Below, piece by piece: positions 33,352 to 47,482 of a stretch of DNA of 64,000 nucleotides (the stretch's first letter is position 1; each line of letters starts with the position of its first letter). This stretch comes from Plotosus lineatus (Eukaryota > Chordata > Actinopteri > Siluriformes > Plotosidae): NCBI GenBank assembly GCA_024760905.1, contig CM045729.1, positions 46,433,580-46,497,579 on the forward strand, written 5' to 3'. Both the position numbers and the translations under genes were made by a program. The notes beneath the pieces are model-generated. The model saw only the letters and a list, made by a program, of their open reading frames with translations. It did no database searches and had not been told where the DNA came from.

Positions 33352-33700
33352 TTCAATTCAGTTCATTTTCTGTAACAGCTTAATCCGAATTAGGGTTGCA
33401 GGGAGGCTGGCGCCCATCCCGGCTGACTCTGGGCGAGGGCAGAGTACACCCTGGACAGCTCAGCCAGGCCATCGCAGGGCGGAAACACGTTGACGGCTTT
33501 GCAGCTACTCTTGTCAAAAGTCAGCGATGCTTCTTTTACATGAACCTCTCACCATAGACAGTGAGAGACATGGCCGGCCTTTGATAACCCAGTTAGCTGC
33601 ACTGGGGGGGACGGTGACAATCTTGTGGAGAGTGGGACTCGAACCCCCAACCTTCGGATCATCGATCCGGCGCCCTATACCACTCGACCACCACTGCCCT
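33352..33700 (-). mobile_element. Type A SINE with perfect target duplication
   Basis: Antisense L2-like tail, body and tRNA-like head in one piece. Flanked by the 11-bp duplication GTAAGCATATG at 33341-33351 and 33701-33711, which fixes its exact ends. Confidence 0.95.
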
Positions 33701-33711
33701 GTAAGCATATG

Positions 33712-34670
33712 GTATAGCCGTATACAGTATAATTAACAATTATCTGTCAAAAATGAGCTGACATCTACTGAGTCTGAGCTGCATAATTATTTTTGTATAT
33801 ACTACATGAGCACATAAGTATATAAGCACACTAAAATTAGATATTTATGGTTCATTTTATTTATTTATTTATTTTTTTTTTTTTTAAAGCCCGGCAACAA
33901 TAATGCTGCCTGCCCCAAGTTACCATGACAAACCTGGTGTGTCCTTCATTTTGATAACCACTTGAAATAATATCTAATATTTCCAATCAAATCACACAGT
34001 TCCTGTGTAATATATCCTAATTATCATGATGATATGCATTACAAGTAACAATCTGACAATAAAAGCAATCATCTCAGTTTTTTTAATAACCAGTAAAACT
34101 GTTTGGGCAGAACAAAAAGTCTCGGCGCTCAAGGTTGCCCACAGTTTACAGAGTAATGCAATGTAACATTAACGCAGTGGCACAGCTAAGAGTGTCTCAT
34201 TATAGCTATGTGGTGTTGAGTCAGAGCTGCCCACAAGTGGCTCCATTAAACTGTCTGCGCATAAATGGTAATGCATTCTGATAAAAACGGGCAGCACAGC
34301 AGGAGCCCAATTTCAGAGCAAACCTGCTCATGCCCTCTGCACAGTCACCACGGTTTCATTCTGAATAATCTACACAGGTAAGGCTTCTGGGTGTGGACTG
34401 CCATCCATCATTGGAAAGGGAATATCCTATGATTACCACGAAACTGATAATCTGACCATTAGCGGGCTATTCTCAGCACAGCAGTGATACTGACACCATG
34501 TATGAGAGATACGTTAGATAGTATAGCTCACACGTTCTCAGTGGAGGTCCTGGAATACCTACTGTCATGTACATTTTGGTTTTTTTACCTTCTGTAACAC
34601 ACCTGATTATATTTCAACAAAATATCTCATTGAAAGCCATTCATCTACATTACTGGATACTTGATGTGAA
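33712..34670. other. Unique sequence
   Basis: No gene or transposon recognised; a T-rich run near 33870-33885. Confidence 0.4.
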
Positions 34671-34684
34671 TGAACATGTGCAAA

Positions 34685-35060
34685 AGTCTTCTTCTTCTTT
34701 TCCTTTTGGCTGTTCCCTTTCAGGGTTCATTACAGCTAATCATCTGCCTCCATCTTCATGGAAGTCATATTAGAGTCGCATGTTTGATTTGGCATAGGCT
34801 TTTACTTCGGATGCCCTTCCTGACACAACCCTTTAGCAAGAGGCAGAAACACGCTGACGGCTATGCAGGTACTCATGACGAAAGTTAGCAATGATTCTTT
34901 TACATGCCTCTCACCGTAGACAGTGAGAGACATGGCCGGCCTTTGATAACCCAGTTAGCTACATTGGGGGGACAGTGACAACCTTGTGGAAAGTGGGACT
35001 CAAACCCCCAACCCTAGTATCAGCGATCCAGCACCTTTTACCACCAGGCCACCACTGCCC
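34685..35060 (-). mobile_element. Type B SINE (RTE-like tail)
   Basis: Same head and body as type A, but the low-coordinate end is the antisense RTE-type tail (CTTTTGGCTGTTCCCTTTCA preceded by CTTCTTCTT). The duplication TGAACATGTGCAAA lies at 34671-34684 and 35061-35074. Confidence 0.93.
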
Positions 35061-35304
35061 TGAACATGTGCAAAGGTAGCTGCCATTATTATGCCTGGAA
35101 GGGAAGAGCATGGCAAATCGCCAAACAACACCAACACCTGAAATGCTAAACAGAGCCTTAAAACTCTGCTGGCAGATGTAGGCTTATTTTTATATGAAGA
35201 AAAAAAGAATAAATATGGGGCTGAAAAGACATAAGCTATCCACGATAGAGTGAATTTAATGGAATGGACTACTGTCCTATGAACTCTTGTAATTAACTTA
35301 AACA

Positions 35305-35427
35305 TTCATTAATTCATTTTCTGAACCACTTAATCCTAATTAGGGTCACAGAGCGCCTAGCACCCATCTCAGCCGACTCTGGGCAAGGACGGGGTACACC
35401 CTGGACAGCTTGCCAGGGCTTCGCAGT
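35305..35427 (-). repeat. SINE 3' tail fragment
   Basis: Antisense L2-like tail from (CATT)n to CCAGGGCTTCGCAG; no body or head. Confidence 0.75.
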
Positions 35428-35623
35428 TAACCTAAACAGCAAAAATAAATTATACATGCATATATACATATGCAGCTAACTTTCTTGATTTCAGTTCTTC
35501 ATATTTTTTTAATTCATCTACAAATAAAGGCAGATGTTGATTTAAGCCGAACATTATGTTAATGTTACAGCTTCCAGGCACAGTAATGGCAACACTATGC
35601 ACACAGTGTCACATATGCTAGAG

Positions 35624-35953
35624 CAGGGATCACCAACGTGGTGCCCGTGGGCACCAGGTAGCCCGCAAGGACACTATAAGTTGCCCGCGGACCTGTTCAC
35701 TGCTAGTTTTAGGACAGGCCCACAGCTCCATAGCGCCACTCTCCATTGAGCTGCATCTAATTTTTTTGAATATATTTTAAATCAAATCAATATCTTCACA
35801 TAGATAAATATCATTAATTATTAATGATAACATATAATTAAAGGTAAATTGAGCAAATTTGTAATTTCAGAGGTGTGTTTTGACCTGGTAGCCCTTCGCA
35901 TTAATTGGTACCCAAGAAGTAGCTCTCGGTTTCAAAAAGGTCGGTGACCCCTG
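35624..35953. mobile_element. Short non-autonomous hAT element
   Basis: 330 bp with ends CAGGGATCACCAACG and CGGTGACCCCTG and a perfect 8-bp duplication TGCTAGAG at 35616-35623 and 35954-35961. No coding capacity. Confidence 0.93.
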
Positions 35954-35961
35954 TGCTAGAG

Positions 35962-39716
<3,755 letters not shown>

Positions 39717-39955
39717 GAGCGTTTGTGATTTGAGTTTGCATGTTTTCTGTGTTTGTGTGGATTTCTGTTGGGTACTTCAGTCTCCTCCCCCAATCTAAAG
39801 ACATGTTCGTTGCATTGTATGTGCTGGCCCTGGCAAGCTGTTCAGGGTGTACCTCATTTTTTCCCCAGAGTCGACTGAGATAGGCTCCATCCTCCCAATG
39901 GTCCCAGTAGAAAAAAATGGTTTGACAAATGAATGAATGAATGAATGAATGAATA
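39717..39955 (+). mobile_element. V-SINE without head
   Basis: Starts near GAGTTTGCATGTTTTCTG, continues with CCTCCCCCAATCTAAAGACA, the L2-like tail and (GAAT)n. Confidence 0.75.
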
Positions 39956-40940
39956 TGTGAGGCAGGTCCTGCAAACTGTTTTGGGTGTACTCCACTTCTC
40001 ACCCGAAGTCAGGGATTGGCTTCATGGTGAGAATGGATATACGGATGAATGAACAGATGAGTGGATGGGTGTAATGCCACAATGTATATCTGTTTTTAAG
40101 TAGATCATGTAGTTTTTATTGAGGTAAAAATCTAAATGATTGTTTTAACTGACATGCATATGCCTACTATCACCTGCCCATGTTATTTTCAAGCTAATTT
40201 AGTTGTATTTAATTGGATTTATTTATATTTCTCCATAATGATATGCCCCAACCCCCTCCTGTTATAACAGCTTTCCCTCTTCTGGCAAGGCTTTCTGGAG
40301 AAAAGATGTTGGGATTCGTGTATCCAGCCACAAGGGCATTAGTAAGGTCAGACCCTGATGTGAGCAGTGAAGGCCTGGGGCATGTTGGCAGCCCAATTCA
40401 TCCTAAACATGTTGGCATTCCCCACTTCCACACTAAACCTGTCTCACTATGGACCTCAGTTTGTGTAAGGGGGGGATTGTGATCCAGGAACCGGTCTTCT
40501 GTTGGGCAGTTGCACTCCTTATTTATATTAAAGGAAGATAAATAGAAATATAGATTTACAGCATACAATGACATGCAGTGTTTGTGAAAGACACACGTAT
40601 ACAGCAGATGTGATGGTCGTGCGTTCACATACTTAGAGGTCAGGGTGAAACACTGTAGCCTGACATAACACACCATAACCTTGATCAGACAGTTACTAAG
40701 GATGAATGATTTATAAAACCGCTGTCAAAAATCCATCGCTCATGTTCAGCTTAATGCATACGATCTTTTTTGGTCCTGTAAGCATCTTTCAACTCACATG
40801 AGAATGAAAACCTCTCACCTTCACAGTCTCAAACCGCAATCTAAAACAAACGAGCAAACAGTGCACTTCATTCATATCTGAATTTGTATGTGTTTATAGC
40901 ACATTATCTCACGAATAACATGTCTGTTTGGTTCCATCCA
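39956..40940. other. Unique sequence with a SINE-tail remnant at its start
   Basis: 39956-40070 retains eroded L2-like tail words (GGCAGGTCCTGCAAACTGTT). The rest shows nothing recognisable. Confidence 0.4.
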
Positions 40941-40956
40941 GAGCAGTGTATATCAT

Positions 40957-41291
40957 CCATTCATTCATTTTCTGAACTGCTTAATCCTAATTAGGGTCGT
41001 GGAGAGGCTGGCGCCCATCTCAGCCGGCTCGGGGCAAGAGAGGAGTACACACTGGACAGCTCGCCAGGCCATCGCAGGGCGAAAACACGCCGACGGCTTT
41101 GCAGCCTACTCTTGTCGAAGGTCAGCAATGGTTCTTTTACATGCCTCACACCATAGACAGTGAGAGATATGGCCGGCCTTTAATAACCCAATTAGCTGCA
41201 CTGGGGGGGACAGTGACAACCCGTTAGGAGTGAGACTTGGACCCCCAGCCTTGGGATCAGTGATCCAGTACCTTACCACCAGGCCAGCACT
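40957..41291 (-). mobile_element. Type A SINE
   Basis: Antisense tail, body and head. Flanking copies GAGCAGTGTATATCATC (40941-40957) and GAACAGTGTACATCATC (about 41292-41308) are a 16-17-bp duplication with two differences. Confidence 0.9.
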
Positions 41292-41307
41292 GAACAGTGT
41301 ACATCAT

Positions 41308-42216
41308 CTGGTTTATAATATCCCATGTAGCAAAGCCATAAGATTAACTCAGGCCTTGACTAATTATTTGGACAAATCAAAGCTTCTTTGTCTGACAGCT
41401 CAGGAAGACGCTCAGTTGGGACACTGCAGTCAAGCACATAAACAGTTTTTCAAAGATAAGCAAACTTCCTTTCTTTCCCCAACAGCAACATAAAACATGA
41501 ATCATAAATAATCGCCAAGGTAATTCTGTCATGAATAAATACCAGTGTGGACAAACAAAATGCAGAATAAGGTGGAGTAAAGCTATGGATATTCCGTACA
41601 TCATTTTAATATCCGACTGCAGTGTGCAGAGACTGTGTATTGACTTGCTTTCTTTTACCTTGTCAAGGGCACAGCCAATCATCCTCATGCCTCTAGTTCA
41701 TACATCACCATGTCTACAATCTCTGAGAAAGGCCAAGGCATGGATTACCTATATGTTGCCCTCATATTCTTGGATTAAAAAGGTATTATTCTATTCTAGT
41801 CTCTAATATGATATCCTTGTACTTCATTTCCGAATCAATTATCAGAGCCAGTCTGGGAGAGTATGAATAAAGCAGCTCAATATATACGCCTTCGGGGAGC
41901 TTACCTAATTTAAAGTTCATCATGCTTTCTGCTACTCTATAGCTTGTACCCGAGAAGCAGTGTCATTAGTGAAATCGAGGGAAGGTATGAGAGATTTTTT
42001 CCTGACTTTGGTCAGATGGCTTTATATATTGTTAAGGCTGGTTGATACTGGTCTGAGGAAAGTAGGGCAAACGAGAGGATTTCCTTCTGTCTGTCATTTT
42101 ACTCTCAGCTCACCTTCATTATTAGTGCTCTTAAATCTCATTTGAAGGAGTTATGACTGCTTCCTGAGCTTCTTCAAAGTACTCACAGGAAGGGTAAACC
42201 TGTACCATAATACCAA
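41308..42216. other. Unique sequence
   Basis: No supported exon or transposon. Confidence 0.4.
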
Positions 42217-42218
42217 TA

Positions 42219-42715
42219 CAGTGGTACCTCACCTTACGATAGTCCCAGCAAATGAAAAATCCAGGTTACGAAAAACATTTTCCAAAATTTTTTTGTCTCT
42301 GTATCCGAAACAAATTCTCCTACCGAAATGTACCAAATGCGCCATTCAAACATTAAAAAGCACCATTCAAACATTCAAACAATGTATGAACTGCTCTCCC
42401 ATTGACTATCTTCCAACATCCCGCCCCGCTGGCCTCCCATTGGCGAGGAGGGATGACGTAGCTCCCTCCCATTGGCTGTCTCCCAACATCCTGCCCTGCT
42501 GGCCTACCATTGGCTAAGAGGGATGACGCAGCTCGCTCCCATTGGCTATTATGGAGCACCCATGATGCTTTTCATGTAAAGAACAGAATTAATCTTGTTT
42601 CATGAGTTTTTCAAGTGTGCTCATTGCAACTTCATCTTTTGGCTCAGGCTTTTAACCTTCTATAAACATTTGTAAGATTATAACTCTGCTAAGAAGATAT
42701 GGTCAACACATGCGT

Positions 42716-42755
<40 letters not shown>

Positions 42756-43048
42756 GCGCGCGCGCACGTGTGTGTGTGATTCCCAGTGCAAGTGACAAAA
42801 AGAATCGGGCTTGTGGCATGCGGTTGAGTGATATCGCAAAGGAATATGGCCAAACCCGTCTACCATCGGTACGATATTGAAGCACAAGGAGGCCTTAAAA
42901 GGTATACTTTTATAACTTTTAAAGGGTTTAGGGGTAGTTTTTGGGGCCTTGGAATGAATCACACGCAAAATGCGGTTCAATTTACGAAAAATTCAGGTTC
43001 CTAAAAAGGCTCTGGAGTGGATTCATTTCGTAAGGTGAGGTACGACTG
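42219..43048 (+). mobile_element. Tigger/pogo-like element, third copy
   Basis: TIRs CAGTGGTACCTCACCTTACG and, inverted, CAGTCGTACCTCACCTTACG, each flanked by TA (42217-42218, 43049-43050). Plus-strand words GCATGCGGTTGAGTGATATC...AAGGAATATGGCC (about 42817-42852) encode a decayed copy of the same HTH as at 601-828. It contains a 70-bp tandem duplication (42396-42535) and a (CA)n-(GC)n tract at 42719-42778. Confidence 0.9.
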
Positions 43049-43050
43049 TA

Positions 43051-43494
43051 TGGTAAGTTTAATTCTAATCAAATACCTAAAAACTTTTTAGCTTTACTCC
43101 TTTCTCACAGTTTGGTTTTGTTGTACATTGTCTATGAGGAAACCACAGAAATAAACAGTCTGCTAGAGAAGTTGACCTCATTGTAATAAAATGTGTATAT
43201 CAAAAACAGAACAACACTATGGATTATGACAATACTAAATAAATTCCCTTCAGCATGATAGATTTGAATATGTCATTATTTCAGTCAACTAAACCCCTTC
43301 AGCAATGATTTCAGTGGTTTACCCGAATTGATTGCACAAGCAGAAGCTAGCCCTGTGGTACAATATTTTCATGCCATTTAGCAGCATTGTGTATAGGGTG
43401 TCTTTCATAGTTTGCTGCAATGTATAGTTTTATATGAATGGGCGGCAAGCCCTTTGCCGAAGCTATCCCTAGGACAAACATCCATTCATGCTTA
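43051..43494. other. Unique sequence
   Basis: Nothing recognised. Confidence 0.4.
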
Positions 43495-43860
43495 AACCTC
43501 TGCACAATTTATGATATGACAGGACAGCCCTTGGCCACTATGGGGTTCCAACCCAGGACCTTCATACTGTGAGGTGAGAGTAATAACCACTATGCTACTA
43601 TTCTGTCATAGTAGGCTATATTGTAAATATATGAATACCTCATGATACATCAGTTAGCACTGTCACCTCACAGGAAAATGGTTCTAATATTGTGGCTGCT
43701 TGGGGGCCATTCATTTCTGAAGTTCCGTTCTTCTTGTCTCAGCGTGTTTCCTTGGTATGCTCTGGTTTTCTCCCACAGTCCAATGCAGAGTAGGTCAACA
43801 GGCCAAAATAAATTGCTCATTTGTGTGCATGTGAGTGCGAATGATCTATCTCACCATGTT
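43495..43860 (+). mobile_element. Two old V-SINE pieces
   Basis: An antisense head at about 43495-43610 (CCAACCCAGGACCTTCATAC) is followed by a sense copy at 43640-43860 (TTAGCACTGTCACCTCACAG, TTTTCTCCCACAGTCCAATG). Both are strongly diverged; the strand given is that of the second piece. Confidence 0.6.
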
Positions 43861-43892
43861 AGCCATTTAATTTTTTATTCATTTAGTTAGTT

Positions 43893-43960
43893 TTTGATTT
43901 TCTATACTGTATTAATCCCACGAGGGTATTTATTGCCTGTGCATTTAACCCACCCAAAGT

Positions 43961-44031
<71 letters not shown>

Positions 44032-44237
44032 GAGCACACACATTAAGAATGGGGGGTAAGAGCATCTTAGGGGTAGATGCCATGTTTAAAAGCACTTCAG
44101 CCATGACTGTGGAGGAAGGGAAGATGCAGTTCACTCCATCACTACCACACATTTTTCCTGTTGATTTGGGAATCGAACAAGCAACCATTCGGTGCCAAAG
44201 CCACTTCTCCAACCATTAGACTATGTCTGCCCCAATA
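43893..44237 (-). mobile_element. tRNA-derived SINE (family D) with internal (CA)n
   Basis: Antisense tail TATTAATCCCACGAGGG, (CA)n at 43963-44026, body (GGAGGAAGGGAAGATGCAG), and an antisense tRNA-like head with GGGAATCGAACAAGCAACC, ending GTCTGCCCC. Confidence 0.75.
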
Positions 44238-45654
44238 GTAGATTATATTAGATTAGATGCAGGGTATAATCTGCAAGTCAACTGGGATTGGCTCCAGCTT
44301 TCCTCACAACCCTGTGGGAACAGTGGCATGTTAATTAGAAGAATGAAATGATGCATGGCACACTTGTCAAGTAGGGAATAGTAGGGAATGATTTAGGTCT
44401 TGTAACATCATTGATGGGAGAGTTGGATTCAGGCATCTGTTCTAAAAAATCAACATGTTAGAGTTACTATAAAAAGAAGAAAAGTATTAACAACATTGTT
44501 TATCATTGTTGTTGCTCTTGTTTTTGTCTCCAAAAACAAAAATTTGGTGCTACAGTTAGAGTATAAAGATATAAACCAAATAAAAGTGCAAAAGAAACTT
44601 GATCTCATAATGCGTCGTACAGCGTTTGCAACAGACTGTTTGGGGTTTGTTAGACACATCAACAAATCAATGTGTGATGGGAATCTCGCTGTGAGGTTGG
44701 CATATAACCTGTGTCTGAATGAAATCCTGTCTGATGTAGAGTATGTTTGCTGTCAGACCACCTACATGGTCCAAAGGCAGCTGATGGGGGCTATTGTAGG
44801 AACTGACATTCATATAGGGCTGAATATCATTGCCTACATATGCCATATAAATATCATCAAAGACTGTTTCAAAAACATCCCTACCTACACACATCCTTGA
44901 GGAAATAAATGACAGTAGTACATATAAATAAATGGTTTCTGCTGTATGAGTTGAAAGGATTTTTTTGTAGCAAACAAAGAGGAGGAAGTGGTTTCCTTGT
45001 TGATCAGACCAATTAAGGAAACAGCTGTTAGGATATACTACTGTATATCATTATATGCCATTTTTTCAGGAGTCTGCTTAAATTTCTTTGTGATTGAAGT
45101 GCATGTTTATTCATTTATTTTCAATGCATATTTAATATTTATTGTAGCTTTAAAGACAGAGAAACAGAGGGATTAATTTTTTGTATAAAGAAATGCAACA
45201 ACCCTTGGTCAGAAAGCGATCGTTTTAGTTACACGTGATGTCAACATTAATTCAATTTTGTTTTATGTTTACAGAGATTTTAACAATAGACATTCTTATA
45301 ATATAACCATAAGGCAGAAAAAAAATCATGTTACAACAGCTAGTGGAATTTTCTTTATTACAGTTTAAATTTATATACAAAAAATTTGCAAATAAACAGT
45401 GCAATATCAACATGTCATACCTCGTGAAGTTGGCCTATGTGACAAAAATAAGCCCTGTAGTGTACATTGACAAATTAATACACAGCTGACACAAAATGAC
45501 AGCAATCTGGACATATCTCATGATTAATGATGGCAATCAAAGCAAAGCAGACGGCAAACTGTGTTGTGTGAAACCATCAAGAGAAGAACTACAACAGCCT
45601 CCTGCAATACAAATATACTGATAAAACATTCATTTACTTATTTCATTTCAACAG
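44238..45654. other. Unique AT-rich sequence with one long frame
   Basis: An eroded SINE tail at about 44258-44345; then the unassigned frame at 44496-44900. The remainder is AT-rich with no recognised element. Confidence 0.4.
44496..44900 (+). CDS. Unassigned 134-residue open frame
   Basis: Unbroken from an ATG to TGA. The N-terminus is hydrophobic (MFIIVVALVFVS) and could act as a signal anchor, but it is a short AT-rich stretch. The middle contains RRTAFATDCLGFVRHINKSM and several Cys. I recognise no family. There is no intron signal, Kozak strength is poor, and the length is compatible with chance in 64 kb. Confidence 0.18.
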   Translation: MFIIVVALVFVSKNKNLVLQLEYKDINQIKVQKKLDLIMRRTAFATDCLGFVRHINKSMCDGNLAVRLAYNLCLNEILSDVEYVCCQTTYMVQRQLMGAIVGTDIHIGLNIIAYICHINIIKDCFKNIPTYTHP

Positions 45655-45988
45655 TCATTTCCCAAACTGCTTACTCTTATTAGGGTTGCGGGAAGGCTGG
45701 TGCCTATGTACATTTGCTTTGGTACACCCTGGACAGACTGCCACTCTATTATAGGGGCAACACCCATACGAGCCTTCACCCTCACATCTAGGGGCAAACT
45801 GTATCATGAGCAATTAGTTTAATGTGTATTTCTTTGGACTGTGTGAGGAAACTGAAGTATTCGGAGGAAATCCATGCAAGGACAGAGAGCACGCAAACTC
45901 CACCCAGAAACACCCGAGCCCATGACTATGACCCAGAACCTTAACGCTGTGAGCCGGATATGCTAACCACTATGCCACCACGCCCTCC
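45655..45988 (-). mobile_element. V-SINE
   Basis: Antisense tail (TTAGGGTTGCGGGAAGGCTG), central domain and head ending TATGCCACCACGCCCTCC. Confidence 0.85.
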
Positions 45989-46252
45989 GATTTATTTACT
46001 GAGTCACTTAATCCTACTAATGTCACAGGTGAAGTATATCTCGTCCGACTCTGTGTAAAGGCTGGGTATATTCTGAACACATTTTTAGTCCACCGCAAGT
46101 CCAACACGCACTCAACCATTCACACTTGTGCTCAAACTTAAGGGTCATTTAGAACAGTCTAATTTGTTTAGCCGAATGTGTATTTACATTTACAGCACTT
46201 GGCAGAAGCTCTTAGCCAAATTGACTTACAAGTGTCTTTATATATATATATA

Positions 46253-46672
46253 GAGCGTAGCGTAGGCCTCCGTCAGTCCCGAAGGACTATGGCTGCGCTC
46301 TGGCCAGTATCCCGACTGGTGATACTCCCCAGTGCACAGAGCCTGGGTAGGGAGTAATGAGGGACAGGCTGTTACCCAAGCAGCAAGTCCCCCCCTGTCT
46401 CGGCACCACCGGAAGGATCCAATGGAAAGGCAAGTGCCGATACGACTGGGTTCCAGTGCCGCTGCAGGAGAGAAACTACGGTCAATTTCGAACGGCCAAT
46501 TAACCTACAGTGCACGTCTTTGGATTGCGGGGGAAACCGGAGCACCCGGAGGAAACCCGCACAAGCACGGGGAGAACATGCAAACTCCACACAGAAACGC
46601 CCAGGCCGGGAATCGAACCCGAGCCTTCTTGCTGTGAGGCGGACGTGCTAACCACTACGCCACCGTGCCGCC
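46253..46672 (-). mobile_element. V-SINE-related SINE with unusual 3' module (copy 2)
   Basis: Reverse-oriented, near-identical copy of 6217-6641, including the GC-rich 3' module (46253 to about 46485). It differs mainly by a short replacement around 46370. Flanked by TATATA on both sides. Confidence 0.88.
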
Positions 46673-46724
46673 ATATATAAACATATATAAACATATATAT
46701 AATATATATAAAACAACTGGGCAA

Positions 46725-47046
46725 GGGCAGTGGTGGCCTAGCAGTATAGGTGCTGGATCACTGATCCTAAGGTTGGGGGTTCAAGCCCCACTCACCACAA
46801 GGTAGTCACTGTCCCCCCAGTGCAGGCCGGTCATGTCTCTCACTGTCTATGGTGTGAGGTGTAAAAGAACCACTGCTGACTTTCGATAAGAGTAGGCTGC
46901 AAAGCCGTCAGGGTGTTTCTGCCCTGCGATGGCCTGGCGATATGGCCAGGGTGTACTCTGCCCTCACCTGAAGTCGGCTGAGATGGGCGCCAGCCTCCCC
47001 GCGACCCTAATTAGGATTAAGCGGCTACAAAGAATCATGATGATGT
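46725..47046 (+). mobile_element. Type A SINE (inner layer)
   Basis: Head GGGCAGTGGTGGCCTAGCAG, body with a short deletion, L2-like tail. Perfect 12-bp duplication ACAACTGGGCAA at 46713-46724 and 47047-47058. Confidence 0.95.
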
Positions 47047-47244
47047 ACAACTGGGCAATTGAGGGTTAAAAGTAGTGCTCAGGACCCAACAGTGGTGATA
47101 GTGGGGGTTGAACCGCTGACCTTCAGATTAGCGAACCATTGCCTTATCTATTAAGCCACCACTGCCCACACAGTATCGCTTTTGACTGTGGGAGGAAAAC
47201 AGAGTAGTGTACCGGGAGGAAATCCATGCAATCTCCATGCAAGG

Positions 47245-47482
47245 TCATTTCTGTGTGAAGTTTCCATGTTCTCTCAGTATTCGCGTGAGTTTCCTTCAGT
47301 TTATCTGGGTTCATGCCCTAGTCCAATGACATGCACATTAGGCTGTTCCAAATGGCCCTTAATTGCAAGTATGAGTGTAAATGGTTATGTGTCTTGGCCC
47401 TGCGATGGTCTGGCATGTCTTTGTACAAAGCCAGCTGAGATCCATCTTCCCTGTGACATTAGTATGATTAAGCAACTTATTC
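47245..47482 (+). mobile_element. V-SINE without head
   Basis: Begins AAGGTCATTTCTGTGTGAAG, continues with the central domain and a decayed L2-like tail; in opposite orientation to the preceding V-SINE. Confidence 0.75.

Larger units (their letters stand above)
46186..47166 (-). mobile_element. Family C SINE split by two SINEs (second layer)
   Basis: The left piece 46186-46240 is the antisense tail (TACATTTACAGCACTTGGCA); the right piece 47059-47166 is the antisense body and head (GGGGGTTGAACCGCTGACC, TAAGCCACCACTGCCCA). A short TA-rich stretch at its middle hosts the next insertion. Confidence 0.7.
45989..47232 (-). mobile_element. V-SINE split by nested SINEs (outermost layer)
   Basis: The antisense tail and part of the middle lie at 45989-46185 (ending GCCGAATGTGTATT) and resume at 47167 with CTTTTGACTGTGGGAGGAAA. 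Removing 46186-47166 restores the continuous V-SINE order seen in the neighbouring copies. Confidence 0.75.
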
